Assembly (NCBI GenBank): GCA_030066685.1
Contig: JASJBF010000033.1
Coordinates: forward strand, 62,001 to 126,000
Direction: 5' to 3'
Origin: Kiloniellales bacterium
GTDB lineage: Bacteria; Pseudomonadota; Alphaproteobacteria; Kiloniellales; JAKSBE01
DNA length: 64,000 bases
Below are positions 8,082 to 16,087 of the stretch, piece after piece. Every line of letters starts with the position of its first letter. The stretch's first letter is position 1. A program made the position numbers and the translations under genes. The notes beneath the pieces were generated by a model, which was given only the letters and a program-made list of their open reading frames with translations, was not told where the DNA came from and did no database searches.

Positions 8082-8903
8082 CTACGAATCCGGCTCGTCC
8101 TCGGTCACAAAGTGGGCGACACGTCCCGCCGGTATTCGGTATCGATCCGTCTGCCACGCCTTGCGCTGCCTGATTTTGATCTTGACTTGATCGACGGAGT
8201 ACGGACCCCACAAGGTCAATTCCTTCCACCGCTTGGAGATGCGGGAATAGCCGCCCGCCGACATTTCCTCTCCGTCCGAACTGTACCAGTCTGAGTGATC
8301 GACCCAAATCTGATGATCGTCGAAATGGCCGCGCCATAGAACCTTTTGCGTGGGGTTATAGAACCACAGTCGTCCGAAGTGGAAGGCGTGCGCCCATCGC
8401 TCGAATGGCCGGGCCGAATACCTTTCAATGAAAAGACCGCCGCTGCCCTTTCCTGTTTCGGCTTGCACCATGGCCTTCGGCGACAGGAACGGAATCCATG
8501 CTTGAGCGATACCCTCACGTGCATAAGAGAATGCGCGTTTTTCGATTACCTCTGGCTGAATGCTGGTGTGCTGCAGCTCAATTGCCGCCTGCTGACCCAT
8601 TGGCGACCACACCAATACATCGGCGCGCCGATCGTTCGGCAGCGATGGAACTAGGAACTCGACTTCCGCCCGCAAGCCTCGCGATACGAAGGAGTCCCGG
8701 AACAGCTTTTTCGATTCCAGGTGTGCCAGTGTCTCGCCTTTCGCCCACGTGCAATCCGTTGGCGGCTTGTGAGCGAAGTGAGCAATCTTGATCCGACCGC
8801 GCTTCAGGATCACAGGCCCCTTACACTCGGGGCACAGGTACTCCAAGCCGCGCTCAGCAATGTCAGCTTCAACGCGATCACCCTTGAGCGCAGCCACGAG
8901 CAT
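8082..8903 (-). CDS. CoiA-like (competence-type nuclease family) protein
   Basis: A 273-residue protein. Residues 20-50 contain a zinc-ribbon-like segment (YLCPECKGPVILKRGRIK) followed by AHFAHKP. Next comes ESKKLFRDSF with EVEFLVP, RRADVLVW and AIELQHTSI. The order CPxC, HFAH, E..H/K and then R.ADV...A.E.Q is the layout of CoiA-like proteins, whose core is a PD-(D/E)XK nuclease fold with the Asp of ADV and the Glu/Gln of ELQ. CoiA is needed for DNA uptake in some Gram-positives; homologues on islands and plasmids have no assigned role. Its base composition is lower in GC than the flanking chromosome, and it is divergent from the 9018-11011 cluster, consistent with arrival on the element. Confidence 0.7.
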   Translation of the reverse strand: MLVAALKGDRVEADIAERGLEYLCPECKGPVILKRGRIKIAHFAHKPPTDCTWAKGETLAHLESKKLFRDSFVSRGLRAEVEFLVPSLPNDRRADVLVWSPMGQQAAIELQHTSIQPEVIEKRAFSYAREGIAQAWIPFLSPKAMVQAETGKGSGGLFIERYSARPFERWAHAFHFGRLWFYNPTQKVLWRGHFDDHQIWVDHSDWYSSDGEEMSAGGYSRISKRWKELTLWGPYSVDQVKIKIRQRKAWQTDRYRIPAGRVAHFVTEDEPDS

Positions 8904-8961
8904 TGGATAGCATTCCTAGTGTTTGAGCGACATTCTACCGGACGGCACTGTCGATCCGGCT

Positions 8962-9010
8962 TATACTATAGAGCGCGACTCGGCTGAATATTTCCACCAA
9001 ATTCAAGGAG
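8962..9010 (+). promoter_or_regulatory. Likely promoter -10 and ribosome binding site for the 9018 gene
   Basis: TATACT at 8962-8967 is a good -10 box; I see no strong -35 at 17 bp. AAGGAG at 9005-9010 lies 7 nt before the GTG start at 9018 and supports that start. Confidence 0.4.
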
Positions 9011-9017
9011 ACCGAGA

Positions 9018-9431
9018 GTGGCACAGCGATCCAGGACGGTTCAGCGCGAAATCTACGCGACAGACGGTTTTGAATACAGCCCCGAGTACTTGGAACACTT
9101 CTCTTGGCATCAGCCGGAGATGGGACACCAATTCGTAGGTAAGACTCTGGGAAAAGCAAAAGAATGGGAAGCTCTTGGATTCTTCTCCTGGCTATATGAA
9201 CATTTCCCAAGAATTTGTTTAGCAGAACGACCGGGCGGTCAGATATCACCGCACTTTCCAGGCAATATGCCCGGAAGCAAACTCTTGCAGCACTTGAGAG
9301 AGATCAATGTTCCGGAGAGTGAAGCAATCAGACATCTCCAGGTATTGGAGGCTCACGGTATTCTCTGGATGATAAACAAGGGCGATGAAATCTTGTATCT
9401 GGAGCTTTGTCCGCCGCCGAAGGGAATGTAG
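9018..9431 (+). CDS. Hypothetical protein, first gene of an island cluster
   Basis: A 137-residue soluble protein I do not recognise. It starts at a GTG with AAGGAG 7 nt upstream. The C-terminal third (KLLQHLREINVPESEAIRHLQVLEAHGILWMINKG) has the helix-turn-helix-wing spacing of winged-helix DNA-binding domains: 'HL..LEAHGIL' followed by a short beta pair. A regulator or DNA-binding subunit is therefore possible, by inference only. GC content is clearly below the chromosome average. The next gene starts 39 bp downstream on the same strand. Confidence 0.55.
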   Translation: MAQRSRTVQREIYATDGFEYSPEYLEHFSWHQPEMGHQFVGKTLGKAKEWEALGFFSWLYEHFPRICLAERPGGQISPHFPGNMPGSKLLQHLREINVPESEAIRHLQVLEAHGILWMINKGDEILYLELCPPPKGM

Positions 9432-9470
9432 TTCGGCCGGTCTGGTCGAGCGTCAAAGATAGGGACACAG

Positions 9471-10079
9471 ATGAAGAGTGAGCCACTCTTCCGATTCGAC
9501 CTGACAGGGCTTATCCAGCGAGCGTGGCGCGAGTTCGCCCGACGTACTGATGGCGTGAGCGTGACGCTCAGCTTGCCTTTTTTGTCATTCACGGCGACTC
9601 CGCCAGATATAGAGTGCCGGGTTGCGCGCGAAGTCGTAATCCGCCTATCGGATCGCCGTATGCTCAGCGCTAAGGAATGCTGCGATACGTGCATTGATCA
9701 GGCGTTGGAGTCGCTCCAGTCCATCCGGTCAGTGCTGGTGGACAAACAGGTTGAGCTTGCGCACCTGACCGGTGGACCGCTCTATCTACTCTTGGATGCC
9801 ATGCTGGAGGGCGTGCGGCAATTCCTCACATTCGAGCAACGGCTATCGTCCCAAGACCACGATTGGGGTTACGGCGGCCATCGGAATTTTCACCGTCCGC
9901 ACGATCAGCGGTAAGCGTACTTCGCAGCCTTGGAGGCGCTGCGCGGACACCTGAGCCGTTGCCTCGGTCAGGTTGCCGTGATCGCGGATATTGAGCTACC
10001 CAGCGGCAGAATGATAACGACCTATCGGGATACGTGGCCGCTGGAGGTGTACACAGAGCTGCAAACGGAGCTGCCATGA
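9471..10079 (+). pseudogene. Hypothetical protein interrupted by an in-frame TAA
   Basis: The frame opens with ATG at 9471, gives 147 residues and hits TAA at 9912-9914. The same frame then continues for 54 residues of clearly coding character (AYFAALEALRGHLSRCLGQV, then VAVIADIELPSGRM and so on) to a TGA at 10077-10079. The first part has a beta-rich start (VSVTLSLPFLSFTAT) and a long helical stretch. No frameshift is needed to join the parts, so a single nonsense change, a sequencing error or recoding would explain it. The TGA overlaps the ATG of the next gene (ATGA), which indicates translational coupling of the original full-length gene. I do not recognise the family. Confidence 0.6.
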
Positions 10080-11011
10080 ACCGTGTAGAGGATTTCCTGG
10101 TAAACAGATTTCCGAACAACACCAAGTTGACCGACTGCCTGATTGACCTTCATCGTCGGTATGCGGCTTGGGGTTTGAAGGATACGAAGTTCGATCAGGA
10201 TTTCACCGATGGCACGGATGATCACTTCTACGCCTATCTCTGGGAGATGCTACTTGCCAGTCACCTCAAGAAGATTCGCCTGGATATAAGCTCCGCCGAC
10301 AAAGGACCGGACTTCAGAATAGGCCGCTCGGACCAAACGATCTGGGTCGAGGCAATCTGTCCTTCCCCCTCCGGCCTGCCGGACGAGTGGCTGCGCGAAT
10401 CCCGACCGGGCGAAGTCCGCGTTTGGAGCCTACCCCACGAGGAAATGGTTCTCCGATGGACAGCGGCATTGAAGGAGAAGAAGGAGAAGCTGACCGGAAG
10501 GCTGGAGCGTGTCCGCGCTACCGGTGAGGAGCTTGTGAGGCCGGGCTATGCGGCCAAGGACATTGTCGGGCGGGGCGATCCTTATGTCATAGCCGTTAGC
10601 TCATGTCGCCTAGGGCGCGATGAGATGGACTGCCACGTCGGCATATCTCAACTGCCATTCGCGGTGGAGGCGGTGTTTCCCGTGGGGCCGATTGAAGTGG
10701 TGATCAACCGTGAAACGATGGAAACGGTTGATACCCGTCATGGACACCGGATGTTCATCCGCAAGCCGAGCGGTGCCGAAGTGCCAACGGACAGTTTTTT
10801 GAATCCAGACTACGCGGGAGTGAGCGCCGTTTTTGGAAGTCCGGCAGGCTTGAACGCCGCGTGCGGTGCTGATACGCCCATTGTAGTGGTCCACAACCCG
10901 CTCGCCACAAACCGACTCCCTATCGGTATCCTCGGTGCGGACCAAGAATATTTCGCAGAGGACAAGGGTGACCACTACGAGCTACGAGAAATCAATGAAG
11001 TAGTAGCGTAG
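10076..11011 (+). CDS. Hypothetical protein with PD-(D/E)XK nuclease-like core
   Basis: A 311-residue protein starting at ATG 10076, overlapping the stop of the preceding gene (ATGA). Around residues 50-95 it reads YAYLWEMLLASHLKK, then KGPDFRIG and TIWVEAICPSP. A helix with Glu, then GPDF and a beta strand ending in WVEA is the arrangement of restriction-endonuclease-like folds (E ... D ... ExA), although the usual Lys is not obvious. A long charged helix (about residues 125-160) and a beta-rich C-terminal half follow. A DNA-cutting role in defence or element biology is inference. Lower GC than the chromosome and coupled to the interrupted gene upstream. Confidence 0.55.
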   Translation: MNRVEDFLVNRFPNNTKLTDCLIDLHRRYAAWGLKDTKFDQDFTDGTDDHFYAYLWEMLLASHLKKIRLDISSADKGPDFRIGRSDQTIWVEAICPSPSGLPDEWLRESRPGEVRVWSLPHEEMVLRWTAALKEKKEKLTGRLERVRATGEELVRPGYAAKDIVGRGDPYVIAVSSCRLGRDEMDCHVGISQLPFAVEAVFPVGPIEVVINRETMETVDTRHGHRMFIRKPSGAEVPTDSFLNPDYAGVSAVFGSPAGLNAACGADTPIVVVHNPLATNRLPIGILGADQEYFAEDKGDHYELREINEVVA

Positions 11012-11089
11012 GGCGCACTGCCACTTAGTAGGACACTGTGGGTGCTGGATAGTGGCTGAAGCCCGCAGAATCGTTGGATTCTAGGCGTT

Positions 11090-11230
11090 TCAGACCCCGG
11101 GTTCTCCTTCCCAGGAGACGTGCGGGTTCAGGAGTTCATTCATACCCGCGACCAGCGCCTTGACATCGTCGGGGACGCCCTCTTTGCATTCCACCAGCTT
11201 GAATAGGCAGGAACGACGACTGGCTGACAC
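11090..11230 (-). CDS. Possible small ORF (46 residues)
   Basis: From a GTG at 11230 the minus strand encodes a hydrophilic 46-residue peptide with plausible coding character (FKLVECKEGVPDDVKALVAG, then MNELLNPHV). No ribosome binding site is obvious, and it may equally be the tail of a decayed gene. It occupies part of the 290-bp gap between 11012 and 11302. Confidence 0.25.
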   Translation of the reverse strand: MSASRRSCLFKLVECKEGVPDDVKALVAGMNELLNPHVSWEGEPGV

Positions 11231-11302
11231 GTCAACCAAACATGCCGTGCCACTTCGCCCCGCCGCGCGCCGCGCGCCCGCGGGCATGAGCTCCCGGCCG
11301 CC

Positions 11303-11866
11303 GTGACCGGGCGCAGGCTGCATCGGGTCCGACACGGGCCGGTCGTCGTCGACCCGGAGCGCGACTCGCGCGACTGGGTGCTCGCCGCCGAAGCCGCGCC
11401 GCTGATCCTCGCCCTGTCGGACGGCCTGTCCGGCCGCGGCCTGCGGCGGGTCCTCGCCAGCCCGCAAGGCAAGGCGGTGGCGACGGCGCGCATCCTGGCC
11501 GAGGCCCTGGCCCTGCCCGTTGAGGTCCGCGACGGCCTGGAAGAGCATCACCGGCTCAAGGCGCAGCAGGGCGCGTCGGAGGCCGCCTTCCGCGCCGACA
11601 TGGCGCGGCTCTTCGCCCGCCCGGAGGAGGTCGTCTTCGGGTCGAAGAGCGCGGCCGCCGCCCTCGCCAGGTTCCGCGGCGCCTTGTCCGGGATCATGGC
11701 CGAGTCCGACGCCGACGAGTTGGTCGTCTCCCACGGGACGGTGATCAGCCTGCTCGCCGCCGCAGGCGGCAACGGCAGGGCGGAAGACATCTGGGCCTCC
11801 TTGCGCCTGCCGGATCACCTGGTCCTCGCCTGGCCGAGCCTCGCCCTCGAAAGTCGTCGGTCCTGA
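11303..11866 (+). CDS. Histidine phosphatase superfamily protein (phosphoglycerate mutase-like)
   Basis: A 187-residue protein starting at GTG 11303. It has the catalytic RHG motif close to the N terminus (LHRVRHGPVV), the ASPQGKAVATARILAEAL helix that corresponds to the 'SSPL.RA..TA..LA' motif, a central ELEEHH-like acidic segment (GLEEHHRL) and the second catalytic His in VVSHGTVISLLAA. Such enzymes use a phospho-His intermediate to remove phosphate from small molecules or proteins; the substrate cannot be told from sequence. Its high GC and codon use match the chromosome, so it is probably not island cargo even though it lies between the two 35-bp repeats. The GFA gene follows 51 bp downstream. 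Confidence 0.8.
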   Translation: MTGRRLHRVRHGPVVVDPERDSRDWVLAAEAAPLILALSDGLSGRGLRRVLASPQGKAVATARILAEALALPVEVRDGLEEHHRLKAQQGASEAAFRADMARLFARPEEVVFGSKSAAAALARFRGALSGIMAESDADELVVSHGTVISLLAAAGGNGRAEDIWASLRLPDHLVLAWPSLALESRRS

Positions 11867-11917
11867 AGCCCGGCGTGCCGCCTGGCGCCGACTTTCCCGC
11901 TTGGCTATCCTCGGGCA

Positions 11918-12349
11918 ATGGAAGATTCGCAAGACCGGCATCGCGGCGGCTGCCTCTGCGGCGCCGTGCGCTACGAGGTGCGCGGGCCGCTGCGCGGCGT
12001 CGTGAACTGCTACTGCAGCCTGTGCCAGAAGCTGCACGGCGGCGTCGGCCCGCACAGCAAGGCCGACAAGGCGGCCATCACCCTCCTCGAGCGCCGCGGG
12101 CTCAAGTGGTACGCCAGCTCCGAGCGGGCGCGCCGCGGCTTCTGCGGCGAGTGCGGCACCAGCCTGTTCTGGGAGCCGGTCGACCAGCCCGGCACCGGGA
12201 TCCTGGCCGGCTCGCTCGATCAGCCGAGTGGCCTCGCGACCATCGGCCACATCTTCGTCGCCGAGAAGGCCGACTTCGTCGAGATCGCCGGCGCAGCGCC
12301 GCGCTTCGAAGGCTCCTCCCACGGCGCCCTCGAGGGCGATGCGTTGTAA
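11918..12349 (+). CDS. GFA-family (glutathione-dependent formaldehyde-activating-like) zinc protein
   Basis: A 143-residue protein with the GFA fold signature: GGCLCGAVRYEV at residues 10-21, then NCYCSLCQK, and a CGECGTSLFW segment near residue 70. The cysteines of CLC, CYCSLC and CGEC form the two zinc sites of the family. The name-giving enzyme adds glutathione to formaldehyde, but most short homologues have no tested activity. Thirty-five bases of this gene, coding for the GPLRGVVNCYC region, are duplicated downstream of arginase. A strong terminator follows, shared with the convergent HU-like gene. Confidence 0.85.
   Translation: MEDSQDRHRGGCLCGAVRYEVRGPLRGVVNCYCSLCQKLHGGVGPHSKADKAAITLLERRGLKWYASSERARRGFCGECGTSLFWEPVDQPGTGILAGSLDQPSGLATIGHIFVAEKADFVEIAGAAPRFEGSSHGALEGDAL
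11985..12019 (+). repeat. 35-bp direct repeat, right copy (inside the GFA gene)
   Basis: Identical to 7054-7088. Because this copy is an integral part of an intact conserved gene, the left copy is more likely the derived one. Confidence 0.85.
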
Positions 12350-12385
12350 GGCCCGGCCCGTTCGAAGCCCGGACCGCCGGCAAGG

Positions 12386-12416
12386 AAAAACCCCGGCCGA
12401 AGCCGGGGCTTTTTTG
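12386..12416. terminator. Bidirectional intrinsic terminator between GFA and HU-like genes
   Basis: A perfect 7-bp GC stem (CCCCGGC / GCCGGGG) with a CGAA loop is flanked by AAAAA on the left and TTTTTT on the right, so it can stop transcription from both convergent genes. Confidence 0.9.
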
Positions 12417-12461
12417 ATCGCGGGCCGTCGCCGGCCCGTCGGGTCTGGCGGCCGAGGCGCC

Positions 12462-12830
12462 CTACTTCATCTTGTAGCGGAAGTATTTCGCGGCCTCGTC
12501 CTTGAGCGCCTTGCCGGCGGTGAAGCGCGGCTGCAGGGTCGCCGGCTTGGCCTTGAAGGTGGTCGGCTCGCCGGTGAAGGGGTTGGTGCCCTTGCGCGAC
12601 TTAGTGGCGGCCTTGTAGCGCATCTTCAGGCGGCCGAGGTGGCCCAGCGGCACGCTGCCCGGCGTCCGCTTCTTGGTGTCCTTGAGCGCGAGGTCGGTGA
12701 CGACCGGCCAGAGCGCGTTGAGCATCCTGTTGGCGTCCCGGCGGCTGAACTCGCAGCCCCACTCCTCGCCGAGCTCGGCGGTCAGGGCCGCGGAGTAGGC
12801 GTCGGCAAGCTGGGTCTTGGTAACAGTCAT
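12462..12830 (-). CDS. HU/IHF-family-like DNA-binding protein
   Basis: A 122-residue basic protein. The N-terminal helices (TKTQLADAYSAALTAELG) and the C-terminal part with KGTNPFTGEPTTFKAKPAT and FTAGKALKDEAAK correspond to the HU beta-arm (GRNPQTGE..KIPA) and last helix (F..GK.LK). It is longer than classical HU (about 90 residues) because of an insert around residues 30-60. HU-like proteins bend and compact DNA. It is expressed alone, with a terminator shared with the convergent GFA gene; the region 12831-13069 upstream carries the divergent control regions for it and the OmpA lipoprotein. Confidence 0.75.
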   Translation of the reverse strand: MTVTKTQLADAYSAALTAELGEEWGCEFSRRDANRMLNALWPVVTDLALKDTKKRTPGSVPLGHLGRLKMRYKAATKSRKGTNPFTGEPTTFKAKPATLQPRFTAGKALKDEAAKYFRYKMK

Positions 12831-13069
12831 GGCTTTTCCTTCGTGTTTGCCCAGGAGGTCTTCGGACTCGCACCGGCGGTCGCCGGCCTTGTCTGACCCG
12901 TTTCCTTACGCAGTCTGTGGTAAACAAAAGGTAAAGCGATTGCTTGGCCTGCCGCGCGGTGCGGCCGCGAAGCGACACCCGATCCCCATCCCGACGCCCT
13001 GTAGACTCCAAGGCGCGTTCTCTGCGAAGCTTCCGGGTATTCACGTTTCCCACTTGGGGGGATGGAAAC

Positions 13070-13891
13070 ATGCGACAGACCATTGCAATCGCAACCGCCG
13101 GCCTTGCCGTGCTCGCCTTGGCGGCCTGCGGAACCGTCGTCGATCAGTTCGACGACAAGTATCAGCGCGCACAGGAGGCCGAGGTGCAGGGCGCCGACTT
13201 CGACCGCAAGCTCTACGAGGGCTACCTGGAGGCTGCAGGGCGCGAGCGCGCAGAGTTCGATTGGCCGGCATCGCGCCGCTTCGCCATCAAGGCGTTGGAG
13301 GCGGCGGACGGCCAGCGCGTCGCGCCGGATCTGCTGCGCGACCACAGCCTGCCGTCCGAGTCCGAGGCCGAGCTGTCCAAGGCGCGCAAGCAGTTGGTCA
13401 CGGCGCTTTACGGCGGCGCGGCCGGCCTGAACGCCGAGCAGGCGGCGCGGGCCCAGGTCGCCTTCGACTGCTGGATCCAGGAAGCCGCGGAAGACCATCA
13501 GGCGGAGGACATCGCCGCCTGCCGCGACAACTTCTACGCCAGCATGGAGGCCCTGCAGAGGCCGCCCTACCTGGTCTACTTCCCCTTGGGCAGCGCGAAC
13601 GTCGACGACGACGGCAAGATTCTGGTCAAGAAGGCGGCGGCCGCGGTCAAGACCGGCTTCACCAGCAAGATCACGGTCGTCGGCCACGCCGACCAGGTCG
13701 GCCCTTCAGAGGTCAACATGACCCTGTCCCAGAAGCGGGCCGACGAGGTCAAGCGGCTGCTGGAGATGTCCGGCGTGCCGGCCGACAAGATCGAGGCCAT
13801 CGGCCGCGGCGACACCGCGCCGGAGGTCACGGCCGCCGCCGGCACCCCGGAGGCGGGCAACCGCCGCGCCGAGATCAAGTTCGCGCCCTAG
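13070..13891 (+). CDS. OmpA-family outer-membrane lipoprotein
   Basis: A 273-residue protein. The ATG at 13070 gives a lipoprotein signal peptide with lipobox LAAC at residues 17-20; the longer frame upstream lacks this and is rejected. Residues 21-165 are helical and unassigned. The C-terminal 110 residues are an OmpA-like peptidoglycan-binding domain: VYFPLGSANVDDDG, VVGHADQVGP, LSQKRADEVKRLL and AIGRGDTAPEV are its diagnostic strands and helices, including the Asp and Arg that bind meso-diaminopimelate. It probably tethers the outer membrane to peptidoglycan. GGGGGGATGG upstream supplies a ribosome binding site. Confidence 0.88.
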   Translation: MRQTIAIATAGLAVLALAACGTVVDQFDDKYQRAQEAEVQGADFDRKLYEGYLEAAGRERAEFDWPASRRFAIKALEAADGQRVAPDLLRDHSLPSESEAELSKARKQLVTALYGGAAGLNAEQAARAQVAFDCWIQEAAEDHQAEDIAACRDNFYASMEALQRPPYLVYFPLGSANVDDDGKILVKKAAAAVKTGFTSKITVVGHADQVGPSEVNMTLSQKRADEVKRLLEMSGVPADKIEAIGRGDTAPEVTAAAGTPEAGNRRAEIKFAP

Positions 13892-14055
13892 ATCGAAACC
13901 GGCCGAGCCGGCGAGGCTGACACCGGCCTCGCCCTCGGCCGAAAGGGCGCGAGCCCTGGATCGAGATCGCTCCGGATCTAACCGATCCGAGGGGTGAAGT
14001 TCGGCTTGTGCCGGCGGGCCTCAGGATGCGCCGTTCCGACTGCCGAAGCCACACC

Positions 14056-14571
14056 CTAAGCGGCCAAGTCCCGCGCCAGGGCGGCCAGGCGCGCGGTCAC
14101 GATCCGCACATGGAAGGGCAGGATCAGGCGCAGGTAGGCGCGGCCCAGGCGGTTGTGGGGGTGGACCCAGGTGGCGAGGGAGATCCGGCGGCCGGCCGCG
14201 CCGTCCCGGCGCACCGCGATCTTGAAGTCCAGGTGGCGGTCGTCCTCGCCGAGGATGATCTCGTCCTCGGCCAGGCTGCGCACCCGGAAGAAGTTGATCA
14301 CCTCGCCGACCGCGACCGCGGGCCGGATGCTCCTGTCCTTCGGCAGGGCCAGGGTCGTCTTCAGGCCGAAGGGGATCACCGCGAGATCGCGCAGCGCCAG
14401 CAGCGCGTTGATCCAGGCCGGCAAGCCGAGGAAGATCCGCTGGGCGATCTCCGCGACCGGCACCCCGGCGCGGCCGATCTCGACGCTGTAGCAATCGAGA
14501 AAGTCCCCCGGCGCGCAGAAGGCGTGGAGCCCGCTCTCGGCGGCCAGGGCGCTGCGGGTCACCGCGCCCAC
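14056..14571 (-). CDS. DUF2867 family protein
   Basis: A 171-residue protein from GTG 14571 (a second GTG at 14562 is possible). The pattern DFLDCYSVEIGRAGV near the start, WINALLALRD, FGLKTTLALP, EDEIILGEDDRHLDFKIAVR and NRLGRAYLRLILPFH is the DUF2867 layout. No enzymatic role is known for the family; it is sometimes fused to NAD-dependent epimerase-like proteins. Its start lies 3 bp beyond the stop of the upstream glutathione S-transferase gene, so the two are translationally coupled and co-expressed. Confidence 0.75.
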   Translation of the reverse strand: MGAVTRSALAAESGLHAFCAPGDFLDCYSVEIGRAGVPVAEIAQRIFLGLPAWINALLALRDLAVIPFGLKTTLALPKDRSIRPAVAVGEVINFFRVRSLAEDEIILGEDDRHLDFKIAVRRDGAAGRRISLATWVHPHNRLGRAYLRLILPFHVRIVTARLAALARDLAA

Positions 14572-14573
14572 CG

Positions 14574-15194
14574 CTAGGCCCCTTCCGCCCGCAGGGCCGC
14601 CTGCACCGTCTCGCGCCCGCGCATCCTCTCGCGGTGCGCCGCGACCTTGGGAAAGCGCCCCGGGTCGACCCCGTCCGCCTCCATCCACTGGGCGAAGGTG
14701 AAGAGGTAGGGATCGGCGATCGAGTAGGCCTCCCCCATCACGAAGGGCCCGGCGAAGGCCTCCGCCTCCAGGTAGGCCCAGCAGGCGCCGACCGACTCCG
14801 GCACCTTGCGCCGCATGGCGGCGATGGCCTCGGGCGCGTCGGCCCAGCGGTGGCCGCGCATGCGGTGGGCGTGGGCGACGTGCAGGGTCGCGCAGAGATA
14901 GCAGTTGACCGCCTGGAGCCGGGCGAAGGCGAAGGCATCGTCCAGCGGCGCCAGCCCCGCCTCGGGATAGGACTGGGCGACGAAGGCCAGCATGGCCGGC
15001 GATTCGGTCAGGATACCCCGCGCCGTCACCAGGGCCGGCACCCGCCCCTTGGGGTTGACCGCCAGGAAGGCCGCGCTGCGCTGCTCGCCCTTCTCGAAGT
15101 CGACGCGGTGCAGCCGGTAGTCCGCCCCGGCGTCCTCCAGCGCGATGTGGGTCGCGAGCGCGCAGCTGTCCGGCGCAAAGTAGAGCTCCAGCAT
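14574..15194 (-). CDS. Glutathione S-transferase
   Basis: A 206-residue two-domain GST. The thioredoxin-like N-terminal domain begins LELYFAPDSCALATHIALED, close to the beta-class GST start with its catalytic Cys/Ser pair after the first strand. NPKGRVPALVT with the cis-Pro and TESPAML (the 'ESxA' glutathione gamma-glutamyl contact) follow. The all-helical C-terminal domain contains SIADPYLFTF, the N-capping box and hydrophobic staple motif. The ATG at 15194 was chosen over the one at 15215 because beta-class GSTs start immediately before this strand. Likely cytosolic detoxification. Co-transcribed with the DUF2867 gene. Confidence 0.9.
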   Translation of the reverse strand: MLELYFAPDSCALATHIALEDAGADYRLHRVDFEKGEQRSAAFLAVNPKGRVPALVTARGILTESPAMLAFVAQSYPEAGLAPLDDAFAFARLQAVNCYLCATLHVAHAHRMRGHRWADAPEAIAAMRRKVPESVGACWAYLEAEAFAGPFVMGEAYSIADPYLFTFAQWMEADGVDPGRFPKVAAHRERMRGRETVQAALRAEGA

Positions 15195-15421
15195 GCGACG
15201 ATCCCTTCCCGGCAAAGCGTCAAGGGATCAAGAGCTACCGCCCCAACGAACCGATGGCAACAGGGCGCCCGGCCCCGCTCCCCGCCGTCTGGCCCCGTGA
15301 GGGAATCCCCAGGGCTTCGTCGCTTCTTCACATAAGCGGAGATCGTCGCGGGCAAGCGGGCCCGGGCGGCCGCGACGGCCGGGGCGACTCTGCCGGCCGG
15401 CAAGGGGGAAAGGATCGAGCC

Positions 15422-16012
15422 ATGGACGCGCAAACGCTGGTGGACGCCGCGCGTTGCGGACACTTCGTCGGTTTGGCCTTGGGCCTGGGATTGGGTCTCT
15501 ACGCCGACACCCGGTTTCTGGGCGGCCTGTCCCGTCCGATCGCCGCGGACTATCTCCTGTCCCTGCGGCGGATCCACGGCTACGTCGCTGCGGCGCTGGC
15601 GCTCCTCTGGGCCAGCGGGCTCTTTCTCCTGCACGCCCGCACCGGGCTGGACCTGGCCGCCTTCACGCCGAAGCTCTTGACCAAGCTCGCCGTGGTCACC
15701 CTGCTGACTGTCAACGCCGTGCTGATCGAATCCGTGGCGCTGCCGCTGCTCGCGCGCAGCATCGGCCGGCACTTCGGCGAGCTGCCGACGGGCTGGCGGC
15801 TGCGGCTGTCCCTGGTCGGTGCCCTGTCGGGCGCCTGCTGGCTCAGCGCGCTCGGGCTCGGCGTCTTCGCGGCCTTCAAGACCATGACGCCCGAGACCCT
15901 CGCCCTGACGATCGGCGGCATCTACGCCTCGGCGCTGGCCGGCGCGGTGACGCTCGCCGTCCTGGTCCCGTTGTGGCGCCCCACGCGACGCTACCTGACC
16001 TCCTTCGACTGA
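15422..16012 (+). CDS. Integral membrane protein of unknown function
   Basis: A 196-residue protein from ATG 15422 with about five hydrophobic segments: residues 15-28, 52-70, 82-104, 126-150 and 162-185. An RRIHGYVAAALALLWASG segment and a central LLTKLAVVTLLTVNAVLIE segment stand out; the conserved-looking His in the RIHGY segment could bind haem or metal, but this is speculative. The longer frame from 15254 has no membrane character before 15422 and looks non-coding. I do not recognise the family. Divergent from the GST gene. Confidence 0.6.
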   Translation: MDAQTLVDAARCGHFVGLALGLGLGLYADTRFLGGLSRPIAADYLLSLRRIHGYVAAALALLWASGLFLLHARTGLDLAAFTPKLLTKLAVVTLLTVNAVLIESVALPLLARSIGRHFGELPTGWRLRLSLVGALSGACWLSALGLGVFAAFKTMTPETLALTIGGIYASALAGAVTLAVLVPLWRPTRRYLTSFD

Positions 16013-16087
16013 CAAAGCCTGGAGTGTGGCAGCTCACACGGACCTGCCAGACAGCCTAGGAACCGGTTGAAGCTCAGTTCGTTCATT

